DNA of 64,000 bases from Oryzias latipes (GCF_002234675.1 NC_019879.2:25604773-25668772), one strand, 5' to 3'. Shown: positions 44,697 through 57,310, numbered from the stretch's first letter. The notes: generated by a model from the sequence alone, not told the origin. Numbers and translations are program-made.

Positions 44697-46344
44697 GTAA
44701 GTAGCCTTTTTAGATGCTGTTTTCCTGCATGCTTTCTTACTTATGCCATTTTGCACCTTGTGTGTCTGTGCCCTAGGTGGGTGTGTGTGCTGCAGAGAGC
44801 TGCTGCAGATGGGTGAAGTTGACCGGTGAATGCGGCAGGTAGCCGGGGAAAAAAAAAAAAGACAGGATGCAGAGATGTCACATGCGAGGAAAGCAGCAGA
44901 GAGGGATAGACATTTCTGAGAGAAGGGGACAGATGGAAGGAAAACTGAGGGTGATTGAGAGGAGGACTGGAGAGCAGGAGGGAGAGGCAGAAGTGGAAAA
45001 TGGAGATGAGGTGAGGATGGAGCGAGTGTCATGAGGAAAATGTGTTGCAAAGAGTGAAGCCACAGAAACAAGGGGGATGCTGTTATGTCAGGAATTAACA
45101 AAGCTCTGAAAGATGACAAATGCATGACTTTTTTGATGAAGAAGAAGCAGAATGCTAAGAATTTCCCTCCAAATCTGTTCCTTCCTCTCCCTTCTATATT
45201 CTGTATATTAAACATGTCTTACATCCTGTCTCTGCACCTTTATTTGATAAATTATAGGCACCTGCAGCACTGTCTGTGCTATTAGCAGACGCCTGTATGG
45301 AATAACATTTACATTAGATAAGTCACATGGCAGGAAAAGGAATATCTCTGCTCTTTGTCTCTATTTTCTTTCTTAATTTTTTCTACTTTTTATCACTTTC
45401 CATTCATTAGATCACAGCCAATCCTCATTGATTTAGCATGTAAATGGAAATGAAATGTACATGCAGGGCATCACTGCAGCCATGACGCCCTGCTGGGAAA
45501 TCTCTTCTCAAAGCTCTCAAGCAAATTGTGTGCAAAAATGAGTAGGATTAGTGTGTTTTTCAGTTCAGTTTGACATCAATGTCTGCACACTTTTTTTATG
45601 AAACTATAGAACATTCAAATGTCAGTAAATTACAAATGTGCACAGTCCCATAAAAATGATCAAACAGAAGGCAACATGATATAGTTGACTGCATTTTCAA
45701 GTCAGACCTTTAGTGTCCTGATTCATGCGAGTCCAGTCACACCATTGTTGAGATTTTTCACATGTGCAGCGAGTTTGCAGGATTCTGCTGCCTTGGAGGT
45801 GTTTTTCAGAGCTGATGCAGGTGTGGGACTATAGTGCAGGGTAAAGTGTTAATCACAAAACGGTCCCAGCACAGGCAAAGATGGAGACCGTCTCCACCAT
45901 CTCCATGTGTGAGGTGGAAGTGCGAGGCGTCCTGTACTTGTACCTTACAACAGATCATAAATACTTCAGTTAAAAGAAAAATGTTCATAAAGTAAGCATT
46001 ACATTTTAATGTTGTTTATCACTTTTCTTTTGTTTTGTGTAGAGGAAAGCAGTGAGGCTGAAATTAAATAAAATTGTTCTCTGTTGCATTTTTTTTCCTT
46101 TTTACTAAAAAGATTTTTTGCCACTTTTGGTTTTACATCATCCTTTTGATGCAGTTAAGTTACTTTATTGATGCAACTTTTAAAATCTGACAAGCATTTC
46201 TTTATTGTTCTGTGTTTTAGTTGACAAACGCTTTAGACATTACATAATTAGTTGTCGTGGCTTTAGTTGGCCAACAGGTGTCCATGTTTCAGAGCGAAGC
46301 CAGACAGTTTTATTTATTTATTTCAACAATTTCTTCAAAACCTT

Positions 46345-46640
46345 AAAGTACCTCTCCGATCTGCTTTCTATTAGATCGAATTTGAATCAAATCGATTTTA
46401 ATTTCAAAACATTCTCAGTGGTCTTTTAGTTACTATTATGCCATTTCTTAGCCAAAATAATACTAAACAAATAAAACTATAGCTTTCTAGGACATAGTTT
46501 CTGCAGAGCGGCAGAAGTTCATTCGGAATTCACCTCTGAATTGTAGGCGAAACTGTTAGGCCGAATCCGAATTCTTCCCCAACCCCTCCGGCTTCTTGCT
46601 ATCCCTCCAACTGCAGGGGCATTTGAAAGGATGGGCAAGA
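46345..46640 (+). mobile_element. MITE of the 'AAGACCCACTC' family, 5' part
   Basis: It starts near AAAGTACCTCTCCGATCTG, a mutated terminus. GACATAGTTTCTGCAGAGCG and ATTCACCTCTGAATTGTAGG match 47740-47780 and 31345. The 3' half is missing. Confidence 0.5.
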
Positions 46641-47634
46641 TGCACAGCCTCATATCCGCATCACAAAAAGAGAATCACAGTCGTCAAGCTTATATGCTTT
46701 TCTTGCTTTATTTTCCTATCACAGTAACGCAATGACAGTGTGTTGTGCGTTTTTGTGGTTTTACTACGTGTGGGTCTTCTGCCTGAACAATGTAATCATG
46801 AACTTTCACTCCTCAAGTCTGACAATATTTATATTTCTGCTTTTGTATTCATAACCAGAGCAGAGGACAGAGATGGATTGTCTTTAAAAGTGCTGCAGGA
46901 TCGATCAGGCAGGTGTTTCAGTGAAACCTCAGATAAAAAAAACCTCAGATAAAGATCTCACTTAAGCAGACTTCAGAGCCTGCAGATGGACGTCGAGCTC
47001 ATGTGAAGTCTATTGGGGGACTGCTGAAAAGATCTTTTGATGTGTAACTTTTCACTCCTGCATGTGTTGATCTCTGTTTAAAGCAAGGATGTGGAATGAA
47101 ATTTCACACTGGTGCCAGGAGGGACAAAAGTCTCCCGAAGGGATCCAACAACACATGACAGCTTTGCTTTGTGGCATAAGGTGAAAAAAAAAGCCTTTTC
47201 AGATAATAGCTTAAGCTAAACTTACAAATTCATCTTGAAGATTTTGTGTCTGGAATTTGGAAACTGTCCCCCCTTTATTCGTGTGTCAATATGTTCAGTT
47301 TAGCACCTGGGTGTTTTGCAGAAAAAATACTCCCACTTTGGGCTTAGAACAACTTTACAGTGTTTTTGTTGATGAACTCCAGAAGGAAAAGGTGATGAAG
47401 GCAAAAATCTGCTTTGGCATCCTGGCATATTTGTTCAGAACCAAACAGTTATCAGTTTTTTCAGCAAGAGAGAGACTCCCTATGGCTCAAAAAAGTTAGT
47501 CTTGCTTTATTTAACATAAAAAATGACCCATGTTCTCCAAACGCCTCACAGTGGTAAAAAAATAAACAACACACCATAGGTCAAAATAATACACAAATCA
47601 TATTCTTCACTCAAGTGAGTGAAATAAAACTTCC

Positions 47635-48262
47635 TAAAGACTAACTTAGATCACCTTTTGATATATTTTCAAAGCGTTCTGAGTGTTGTTTTTTTTGTTC
47701 TATTATGATTATGCTGTTTAACCCAAAAATGTTTCTGCAGTGGCAGTAGTTCATTAGAAATTCACCTCTGAATTGTTGGTGGAACTGTTGACACAAAGCA
47801 ACCCCACCTCCCCTTCCCATCATCCATAACTGAGGCATCTCTTTATGCACTTACTCCTGCTAGTTCACAGCCCCTCACATCCCCGATGTAACATTATCGG
47901 TGCAATTGCAACGGGGAAAAATGTTGGATCTATCCAGCAGTACAGTTTTGAGGCAGATTCCAGCTTGGATGAGGAAAACAAAGACACACGTGGATCTAGT
48001 CGTCTACAAGTGGATGCATCAGAATGGAGCTGAGCAGGGATTTTGTGATCCGCATAGTGTATTTTCTATGTCACAAATGCAATCTTTTTCCAATTGTATT
48101 TTTTCGTGTACCTCTGATTCACAATTTGAATTACAAAATAAAATACTCAGAAATGCAATGTTGAGCTTAATTTTCTTTATATATGTTCTCTGTCTTCAGA
48201 AAAAAACTATAGGAACCTGTTAAAAACACAGAAAGCACCATTTTCATCAGAGAGGGTCTTTA
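47635..48262 (+). mobile_element. 'AAGACCCACTC' family copy with readable P2X7-C-like peptide
   Basis: The right end is ATTTTCATCAGAGAGGGTCT (to 48262); the left end is a decayed AAAGACTAAC. The interior ORF (47845-48033) contains VGSIQQYSFEADSSLDEENK and DASEWS, in the same frame as the copy at 36865-37320. The 3' half has ACTCAGAAATGCAATGTTGA, shared with the other copies. Confidence 0.6.
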
Positions 48263-50464
48263 ACAGTTTTTCTCACCATAGTGATAAGGACTTTTCTAGT
48301 TTTCACAGATCGTATCATATGTGTGCTAACATCACATGTAAAAATGGCAGAACGCGTTTTTTTTAATTATTAATAAAATTGTTAATAACATCAGCATCTC
48401 AGCTCGCAGCAACAAGCTATTTGTCAGTATGGTGTTGTTTGGTGGTTTTTCTAGTCTGTGGTGCTGCTTTCTGTCTTTTCTGCACCATTATGCACCACTT
48501 GGTTGGAGCACAAAGTAGTCTTGGGTGGCTGTGACATTAGCATTCAAAGCAGTCAAGCATCAGAGATTTACAAATTTGAATGTCTGATTTTCCATGATTA
48601 TTTGTTGAATTTGTGGTTGCCGGTTCGGGTGGCAGTATGGGTGACAAGGCTTTATATTAGAGTGGCAGCTGCCATTCTATGCAACCTCAGTATATCCAGT
48701 ATATCCAGAGCGAATAAAGCAAAACGGTGCATGCTAGTCATGGCAGGCCTCCTTGCAGTAGGAGATTGGCTTTTTGGCATCTGCTCTAGATTGATTGAAC
48801 AGAGAGGTGTTGGGAATATTGTTCAATAATCTGTCAAAGCCTGCCTGCTATAGTGTTTTTCTTTTTTCTTTTTTTTTGTTTTAAGATGATGCTAACTCAG
48901 AGCTAACACTGGGGGCTTCCAGCAGCTTAAAAAAGGAGCAATATTTTCATGGGTCCAGCCCACATACACAGCTTTGTTGCTCATCCTACACATACATATT
49001 CCACACAAATCCATTACAGACACACTTTCAGTTGTATAAGAAATTCAGAAATATTGCTAAGTATCATGTTCAAAAAAGAAAGAGAAAACAAAACACACAC
49101 AATTACAAATTTTTGAAAAGCCAGAATTAGCCAAATCCCCCTGGCCATGATTTAAAAAGTACACACAAAATATAACACAAAGTATGTATACAAACACTTA
49201 CTATATAATACAACATCACAACATATCAAAAGATTCATTCACAACATCCAAACATGCTAAGCTCTTAGTGTTGGCAGAAACACTGCTGCAAATGTTTTGT
49301 GCTTCTTTCAATTTTAGTAACAATATAAATCACCAAGAAGTTCCCACTTTTTCCTTTTTATTTCATTTAGTCTCATTCTGCTGTGTTAGAGGCTTCCTAA
49401 TGTCTCACAAGAGACTTTTCTTAGAACAAAGTAAGATTTAATGACGCTGCATGTAATCGAGTTTAGTTCATCATTGCTGTCAAGAGAACAAATTATCTTA
49501 AAGTCCAAACTGTGAAAGTTACCTCGCTTTCGTGTTTTCAATGATAGACAATGTGATTTTAACATTTTTGCAAACTTTTATATATAAAATGTGTCCGATA
49601 AGTGAGAAAAATGTTTGACAATGCTCCATCCTTCAGCAGTGTCAAAACAAAACTTTTCACCTAATGAACTGACAAAGAGTCAAATTGAGATGCAGCGAAG
49701 TCACAAAATGCTTAGGGGAGAATTTATTACAATATAATATGTACAAAACCCAGAAGCCTCAAAGGAAAAGATAGTAAGAGGCTGTTCAAGAGATGAGAAG
49801 TGCAGACAACATGGACAAAAAGACAAGTCTGAGAGCCAAAACCAGAACATAGACATCGTTTTCTTTGGATTTTCATCATTTTTTGGCGTGCCTGTGACCT
49901 GGATTTGTCAAAATACTGAGGTCCATCAATTTTAATTCTCATTCAACACACTTGTCTTCTGTTTTTCCGTTTTTATCTCTCTTGACTTTTGCTGGCGAGA
50001 TCCTGGGGGCTGCAGTTCTAGTCCACCTGCTGCTCAGGGACGATACATCTGTGGTCTAAATAGGCAATAATCGTCCCAACATCAACCTCGAGACAAGATA
50101 TGTTTTATGGAGCTCCACCGAGGGCCGGTTAGATCATGCACAGTCTGGAGAATTGCTACACTCTGTCAGGATTAGAGAAAACAAGCCGTAAAATGCAGTG
50201 ATGCCCACCTCAGGGCAAAGCACCCTGTAAATATGCTAAATGGCTGCCCGAACACAAACTGCTGACGATCATATGAGAGCGCACAAGACAATAACAGATG
50301 CACGGTGCCTGCCTGGAGGTAACTGTCAGTGTCGGTGTGTTTCATCATGCACTGCAGTCTTTTCCCTCAACGACCTTCATTTCTCTTCAGCTGCTTTTCT
50401 TCACAGATCAGGTTGAAACCGCCAAACCTCCTCGTCATCCTCGCTTGTTTTTGTCTTTGCCCAG

Positions 50465-50734
50465 GTTGTTTCCAACTATGTAACGTCTTCCGCCAGAACA
50501 TGGAGATCGACCAGTGTCTGCTGGAGTCTCTCCCCACTGGCCAGCGCCAGCGGCTGGTCAGAAGGATGCGCTGTGACCAAATCCGAGCGTACTACGAGAG
50601 AGAGAGGAGCCTCCAGAGGCAGCAAGCTGGAACCAAAGTTCGAGCTCCAGCCACTCTTTGCAAGAGGAACCGTGTCCGCTTCAGACCTGCTGATGTTTTA
50701 CAGGACGCCATCATACATCATCATGACAAAGAAG
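50465..50734 (+). CDS. MYO16: MYO16 exon with canonical start (5' end of unconventional myosin XVI)
   Basis: The ATG at 50500 begins [20 protein letters not shown], strongly matching vertebrate myosin-XVI. This exon gives 78 residues plus one base (donor AAG|GTGTGT) and ends HHHDKE, just where the ankyrin repeats begin. RVRF (58-61) fits the RVxF motif for protein phosphatase 1; the ankyrin region of this myosin is known to bind PP1 catalytic subunits. The protein is a neuronal unconventional myosin that also signals to PI3K through its C-terminal NYAP region. Upstream of the ATG the exon is open in frame, consistent with a long isoform. The next exon is not in the window. Confidence 0.93.
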
Positions 50735-50924
50735 GTGTGTATGTGTGTTTGGAGCTCATGGGGACAGCTGAATGGCAGCACATATGCAACAACAAGTCAA
50801 ATATTCCTAAAATTTTGCTTTAAATAAGAAAATAAAAATCTACCAAATGGGTAAAAAAATGGTTTTGCAAAGAATTCAAACTTTTAGAAAAACTTTTTAG
50901 TCAATGAAACATTTTCTTAAAAGG

Positions 50925-51330
50925 GTTTATATCATGCAAAATAAACTTTTTTGAACTTTTAAGTGATTTATAATGTTCGTTCCTCAAAAACAAAAAACAA
51001 AAAAAACAACAACAACAACCATAAAGCCGTATTTTGCTCCATTCCTGCATCTTCACACAATATCTTAAAAACCTGAGCTCTAAACACCAGCCCCTCCAAA
51101 TCCATGAAAACGAGTTTGAGCTGGATTGGGATTCTGGTGGGATCTGGCGTTATGACATCATGAGGAAAAGATGCACACCCATCTTTGCAAAAGTTCAGAT
51201 GTTGTTTGATTTCGTGAGCGAAACGCAGACACACTGCCGAGGCCAGGTCTAGGTTGGCTTCATGAAATGGACGGCACCCACACGGAGAGAAAGGCGATGC
51301 CTCAGAGATCCAGTCTTCTTACTTCCTGGG
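50925..51330 (+). mobile_element. MITE, 'CAGCCCCTCC' family, copy 2
   Basis: TTATATCATGCAAAATAAAC, CACCAGCCCCTCCAAATCCA, ATCTTTGCAAAAGTTCAGAT and CGCAGACACACTGCCGAGGC match 60735-61240 and 20362-20810 in order. Confidence 0.6.
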
Positions 51331-51391
51331 GGGAAAATGAACTGCCAAATATTTCATTTAAAAAATGTTCTTAAGTGTTCCAAAGGTAATG

Positions 51392-51554
<163 letters not shown>

Positions 51555-51556
51555 AT

Positions 51557-51948
51557 ATACGCACGGTGGCGCAGTGGTTAGCGCTCTTGCCTCACAGCAA
51601 GAAGGCCCCCGGTTCAAGTCCCGGCTGGGGGACATGAAAAACACAACATCAATGGGGGACCTTTCTGTGTGGAGTTTGCATGTTCTCCCCGTGCACGTGT
51701 GGGTTTTCTCCGGGATCTCCGGCTTCCTCCCACCATCCAAAAATATGCTTAATAGGTTGATTGGCAACTCTAAATTGTCCATAGGTGTGAGTGTGAGAGT
51801 GAATGGATGTGTGATTGAGGATATTCTACCCTGCGACAGACTGGCGACCAGTCCAGGGCATCCCTTGCCTACGCCCAAGTGGCCGGGATAGGCTCCGGCA
51901 ACCCCGTGACCCCAAAAAAAGGGAATAAACGGTAAAAGAAGATGAATG
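51557..51948 (+). mobile_element. tRNA-derived SINE, copy 2 (well preserved)
   Basis: The A box TGGCGCAGTGG (51567-51577) and the B box GGTTCAAGTCC (51611-51621) are intact Pol III promoter elements in a tRNA-like head. The body contains GTGTGGAGTTTGCATGTTCT, CTCTAAATTGTCCATAGGTG and CTGCGACAGACTGGCGACCA. The tail is GATGAATGAATA. It is the best SINE copy in the window. Confidence 0.88.
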
Positions 51949-52019
51949 AATATATATATACATACATATATATATATATATACATACATACATATATATA
52001 TATATACATATATATATAT
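51949..52019. repeat. (TA)n/(CATA)n tract after the SINE
   Basis: TATATA and ACATACATACAT runs immediately follow the SINE tail and mirror the microsatellite in front of it. Confidence 0.8.
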
Positions 52020-53284
52020 CGATTTAGTTTAGTCTGAAAGTCTTAACAAAAGCATGATGTGGGCTCGTATTATTTTGCCATTGAAATTTTTTCTTGATCC
52101 GGTTGTTTTTCTTACAAGAAGAACAAGAAACATGGGTCTGTTTACTTTCTAAAGATTTGGTTCCTATAGAATCCTCTGCATGCGGAGACAAACTTTTACT
52201 CGTATTTTCTGACAAGAGGGAAAGGACAAAATAAAAAAAATAAACAAATGGACTTATATGCACTGCAGGTAATAAGCAATCACAAAGCCGCTGTGGTGAT
52301 TCAAACCTAAACCTGGTGTGCTCATGGGGTCCATGAAGTCCTCCTGATGGCAGATCCCCACAGCAAAGTCATTAATGTCATTTTCTGGTTTTTAGTCATT
52401 TTGGACTTTAAAGTTGCAATGTGACATCTCTGTCACATTTTAGCATGTTTTAACATTAAATGTGAAGCAAAGCAAACTGGGAAACTTTATTTCTGCTTCA
52501 AGCTTTAGCTTTTTAAACACTTTATTGTTGTCAGTCAGAACAGATAAGATTGTGAAAGTGCCCACAAACGGACAAAAAAATAGATTAAACGTTACCTGGA
52601 CTTTTGTTTTGTGCTATTTTTATGCTGAAAGTGACAAAGCAGCAACGTCTCTGTTTTTTGTCAAAGTTTTATTTATTTTTTTCTGAGCTGCAGATTCACT
52701 TATGATCCCCATTACTCCACAATACAGTTTTTTATGAAATAACACTTTAAGCCAACTCTGCAAATGTTGTTTTTATGAATTTCTGCTTTAATTAATCTAA
52801 AACCACCATGCATTAAAAGTGACACAGTTAATGTCACATGAACGTCTAAAGCTCATTATCTACGCTTCACAGCCAATCGCCGTAATCTCTCTAACTGACA
52901 GGCAAGTGCAGGGATTTTACAGAACCCATGCTTTCTTAAAGACAGACCGGACAGCTTATTGGCAGCATTAAGGGCCCAACGTGTGTTTGGGATAAGGGCC
53001 TTTTTCGGAAAGTGGTTGAGGGATAGATGGTGGAATCAGACAGAAACCCAGAAAAAGCAAGAGTTTGTGTGGTGTCCCAGCAACTTAGTGTGCTGTATTA
53101 ATAGATTAATAGGCATATTGGGTTTTCTAATTCTAACATAAGAAAATAGGGAAAAACATTGATCCAGTGTCACCTCTACATATTGAACCTGTTTTTTTCC
53201 TTCACAAGATGAAAATAATTAAAGCTGAAAATGTTCTTCTTAGTTGTAAGTCACAAGCTAAATACTGCATCTTCCATAACATAA
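52020..53284. other. MYO16 intron, nothing recognised
   Basis: No exon, repeat border or tRNA-like structure seen. Confidence 0.35.
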
Positions 53285-53690
53285 ATGGTGTATTCAGACT
53301 GGAAAAGTCTCTACGTCAGGACTGAGTCCGGACCCTTAATTTGATCCGGATTCAATCCTGAACCTTATGTTTAATCTGTATTCAGATTGCCTTTCACCCA
53401 GACATTTTTCTTCCGAACCAATGCTTTTAATGAGATGCTGTGACTCATTGTCATGGTTGCCTCCTTCCTACTCTGTTTACAACCAATAATGCCTGGCCAA
53501 GGTTGAGGTTTTGGTCCTTTTGTTCCAGCCTGAGCATGGAGCCAATTAAGATTGAGGAATCTCAGAGTGAACCGGAGCTCGGTCCGATTGGAATCGAACC
53601 AAGACTCCCTCAAAAGATGGGTTCAAGAGTGGTTCCTGGTCCTGTACCAGAACCCGCTTGGGTGTATTCAGACTAGTGCTACATTTAAAA
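53285..53690. repeat. repeat of the GGTTCCTGGTCC family, longest copy
   Basis: It is bounded by GGTGTATTCAGACTGG (53288) and GGGTGTATTCAGACTAG (53660) in direct orientation. GTGGTTCCTGGTCCTGTACC lies at 53630. Related to 1890-2060 and 4800-5010. Confidence 0.5.
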
Positions 53691-53769
53691 AAGATTTCCA
53701 AGATATCCAAAGAGATTTTCTTTATACCTCTGAAATAATCTAAAATGGTTTTGTTTATCCAGCCTCCAA

Positions 53770-54060
53770 ACCTTCTCATAAATGCACAAAAGGCTACATT
53801 CCATGGAACATGATTCACACGACAGTTTCAACATTGAGTCACTGTACAGACGCGATTTAAGTGTCAGACGCGGTGCAACAGTCCTTCATAAAGCATGTCT
53901 CAGGCATTGCGGTGCAGCGTTTTCAGAGTTTCTAATATCGGAACTTTGCCAAAGAATTTGCGTTGCACTAACCAATCAAAAATACAGTTTTGACCCTCAA
54001 CATGTTGATGATCAGCAGGTGATTGTTCTCCTCCTGAACTTTATGTCATTTTCCTTATTT
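53770..54060. repeat. unclassified repeat-like stretch, Harbinger-like wording
   Basis: CAGACGCGATTTAAGTGTCA, GGTGCAGCGTTTTCAGAG and TTGACCCTCAACATGTTGAT are suggestive of an old Harbinger-type relic, but no ends were found. Confidence 0.25.
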
Positions 54061-54149
54061 GTATCGAGATAAAAAAGGTCTTCTAATTTTATGCTTGTTT
54101 GTTCCTCTTCGGACTGATGCAGGACAGCAAGTTGTCAAACAGGGTCACA

Positions 54150-54365
54150 GAAAGACAGAAGTATCGCTGAAAGCATCCGTCATTGAGACGCAGCTCCTGC
54201 ATTAGACGTTGAACCTCACCGTACTGGGAGAGTCTCTGAACTATCTCAAAAACCCAGACATGGTCATGTGTTTACTGACGCTTTTGTAGAGCTCTTCAAA
54301 GTAAATCAACTTGATCTTTCAGCATCACCCATGCCTTCCATGTATTGACTGTATATGAGATGTAT
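54150..54365 (+). mobile_element. second copy of the 42.2-kb relic
   Basis: GTACTGGGAGAGTCTCTGAA, CTGACGCTTTTGTAGAGCTC and CCTTCCATGTATTGACTGTA align with the minus strand of 42660-42430. The terminus TATTGACTGTATATGAGA is preserved. Several stops break the frame. Confidence 0.5.
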
Positions 54366-54589
54366 ATTTAATGCTTCCATGTCCCAACGAGGTCAAAAAC
54401 CTCAGGAGCGTCAAGTTTATGAACATTTTTGGACAAGCGTTGATTAGCAAATTAGCAAAGAGAGGCACCAGGCGTACAAATCACATTCAATGTAAAAAAG
54501 CAGCACAAGGAGGCTTGACAGAAGGGCAATAAAGCACCAGCCAAGCAACAGTTAAAATATTTATGATTCTTGTTCAAAAATCATCTCTC

Positions 54590-54715
54590 TATCCATCCAT
54601 CCATCCAATTTCCAAATGTGTTAAATCCATTCTGAAGCCTTTCCCAGCCACTGTTAGGGAAAGGTGAGGTGCACCCTGGAAGGTTCGCCACTCCATCCCA
54701 GGGCTGATTAAGAAC
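54590..54715 (-). mobile_element. SINE/retroposon fragment, minus strand
   Basis: CCATCCATCCATCCAATTTC, CCTTTCCCAGCCACTGTTAG, GGTGAGGTGCACCCTGGAAG and TCGCCACTCCATCCCAGGG match the reverse complement of the common fish retroposon body also seen at 31040. Confidence 0.55.
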
Positions 54716-54719
54716 CAGT

Positions 54720-56585
54720 TCATTTAAACAATTGGTCATTCACTTGAAGATAAAAGACATCACCTCATGCTCACAGACCATATCTTGTCTTCAACTCAGC
54801 CTCTGAGAATTGACATCTTGTTCAAAGGTAAAATACACTTTGTGTTAAAGTTATACGACCATTCTGTCAAGAAACTCACAGAGTTTAAGGAGGAACTCAC
54901 ACACATCTACTTGATGTTTGTGCTCCTATCTTTTCATCTGTGACGACAGCAAATGCAAGTCTTTTCCTCAGCTGAACGGACATCTCTGTTCCAGCCTTGC
55001 CAGCAGTTTCTTGCAGGTCAGTGTGTTAATCTCTGCTCCCTCACTCCCTTTGAGATTCAGCTGGTGTCTATAGGAGCAGCTGGTGTCCCTTTGGAAGGAC
55101 CAGACTGAAAACAGCTTTCTTTGGCTTAGCACAAATCACTTCCCCCTCTGCTGCTCTGCCCAAGCCCCGTCTAACTTTAGGTTGGTACAGTGATAATGAA
55201 CCTTAACAAAGACAGAGGCATTTTCTACTCTAACTGACTGAAGGCTGGGTCAAGCAACAGCAGGGTGGAAAAGGGACAATTGGGATCTTTTTTTTTTTTT
55301 ACCAGAATCAATGTGGTGACTTAAACAAGTCGCCCATTTTTAACAGGTGCATGGCAGTTGTGTAAGTTAATGCATCGGATGGTGTATGAAATGCTACAAC
55401 AACAAAAAATGCTGTGACTTTTGGGGCTTGGAACTGATTTTCCTAGTTCCTGAAAGGCTGTTTTTCCACCACTAAAAGAGATTTTATTTTTCTGCTGGAG
55501 TCAAAGGCAAAAACTAAATCAAGCTTGAACAAATGGAGGGGTGCATGCGGGGCGCATTTATTTATGGAGGACTCTGTGACTCACTCATATTGTACATCTC
55601 CTTTGCTTGTTCCTTTCAGAGGATTTATGTCTGTGGATCCAAGTAAACCAAATATTTAAAAATATATAAATGTACTTCCTCCTTTTAGATAAAATACCAA
55701 CAAATGTATTGATTAATCTGAGCTTTGCCTCTATTGTTGTCATAAACTTCATTTTACTGATCTTTTGAAGAGTGAAGTGTGAAATGACACTGTTGAGCTG
55801 TTAGGAAACAGATACACTCAGCTAAATGCCTTTTGGCTAACTCAAAGATATTTTGCAGTAATTTTGCATTACTGCCATTAATTATCAGAATTATGCTCTC
55901 CAGATGGCGATGATTAATAAAAGATTTAATGAAAACCAATCACAGCAGCACATAATTGTGGAAGTTGCAATTATGAAGGGGAAAAAAGATGATCAAAATT
56001 GACTCAAGGAAAGAGATAAATGAAAAGGTTGGATTGAAGGCTGGAGTCGCTCTAACAGAGGTGTGTTTTAGTGAGCTAGCTTGCGTTTGCACAAACTTTA
56101 ATTAAGTGATTGTGTACATGTGTTTTACATGAACACAAAGTCACAAAATATTGTACCCTCAATCTTTTCTGCCTAAATGGGCAGTAAAATAAAGAAAACT
56201 GAGATAAGAAGAAGCAAAGTAAAAAGTAAAAAGGAAGAGTTCTGAAACACAACAGACATTTAGGTTGAAAGTATCCGGTTCACCACAGTTGAAGCAAAAA
56301 AATCCAATAACAACACAGCCCATTGGCTCTACGTAAGCAAGAAACACCTTGTCTTTCATCTTCATTTTGATGAACATCTGTTTCAGTTACAGTTTGACAT
56401 CTGGCCAAAAAGCGTTCCTTTAAATATCTATCCCAGATGCGGGTAAAACAGCTGCTGAAATTTGTAATCCCTGAATCATGATGCTATCAGAAGCAGTCCT
56501 TGATTACAAACGGAACTGTACCAGTACAGTTCCGTTTGTTGACCCCTACGGGTTTTTGGCTTGTCCAGGCCTGAGAGGGGTCAGA
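54720..56585. other. MYO16 intron, no repeat or exon recognised
   Basis: About 54900-55250 and 55550-56000 are repeat-free and of mixed composition. They are candidates for conserved intronic regulatory DNA, but sequence alone does not show it. Confidence 0.3.
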
Positions 56586-56589
56586 GCGC

Positions 56590-57310
56590 AGGTATGTCTT
56601 GCAGTTTCTTTGAGGCTCATGCAGTCACCTTAAAGGCCGTCATGAAAATGGAATGTACCATTGTCATGACAGCCACCTTAAGGGACGTCATGACAATGGA
56701 TTGTACCATTGTCATGTGTGTGGTGTGTATCGTGAAGTATTTGTAAGGCTAATGTAAGTTGCACAGAATTATGATATATGGGTGATGTTGTCGTAAGGTG
56801 TCCTTACACCACACTAGTTTGTTAGTGAAGTGCTCATACTGGCCCTTTATTGACCATGCGCAAATGCTGCACACGGGGTGTGCGTGTGACATCAAAGTGC
56901 CCATAGGATGCCTATATGTATGCACTGATTAACTACTTTTGTCATGTCTTACAGTCAGGCTGCGAGCAATTAGTGTGCAAGGAGCGCACACCTATCACTT
57001 GATCAGCACTCGCAGGCCTCATGTGCAGAGCGCACAGTTTGAAGGGGTTGAAAAAATGAACAATCCATTTGACATGCCTGTGTCTCCCCTATTTATGAAC
57101 CTTACTTACCCTTGCGTGTTGTAGAAGTGCTTGACATGTCGCCTGCAGCATGCCTAAAGAAAAACATTTGAACATTTTGAGTGATCTGCGATCTTAAAAT
57201 TTTGTGCGGGCCACCTGCGTACACCATACAGGTTTGGCCATTTTTTTCCGCAGACAGCCTCTTTCCACCCGTAAGACTAAGACATAAGGTGCACATCTCA
57301 GGTTTTTGAA
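56590..57310 (+). repeat. dispersed repeat shared with 29050-29590, copy 2
   Basis: TGTCTTGCAGTTTCTTTGAG, AAATGGAATGTACCATTGTC, GTGCGGGCCACCTGCGTACA and CGCAGACAGCC parallel the 29-kb copy. An internal unit of about 57 bases with GTACCATTGTCATG at each end is tandemly duplicated here (56625-56725). Confidence 0.6.

Larger units (their letters stand above)
44697..50464 (+). other. MYO16: MYO16 intron 1 (for the long isoform)
   Basis: The GT donor at 44697 and the AG acceptor at 50463-50464, the latter behind a long pyrimidine tract. The 5.8-kb intron holds two MITE copies (46345, 47635) and otherwise unique sequence with no further exon recognised. The last 500 bases before the acceptor are repeat-free. 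Confidence 0.5.

Noticed and set aside
44688..45215. 175-codon minus-strand ORF
   Set aside because: Compositional: Ser/Pro/Leu-rich translation of a purine-rich stretch, no domain, and it overlaps the MYO16 upstream exon on the other strand.
51557..51635. Possible tRNA gene
   Set aside because: The A and B boxes belong to a SINE head; the acceptor stem and anticodon arm do not form a proper tRNA and the SINE body follows.
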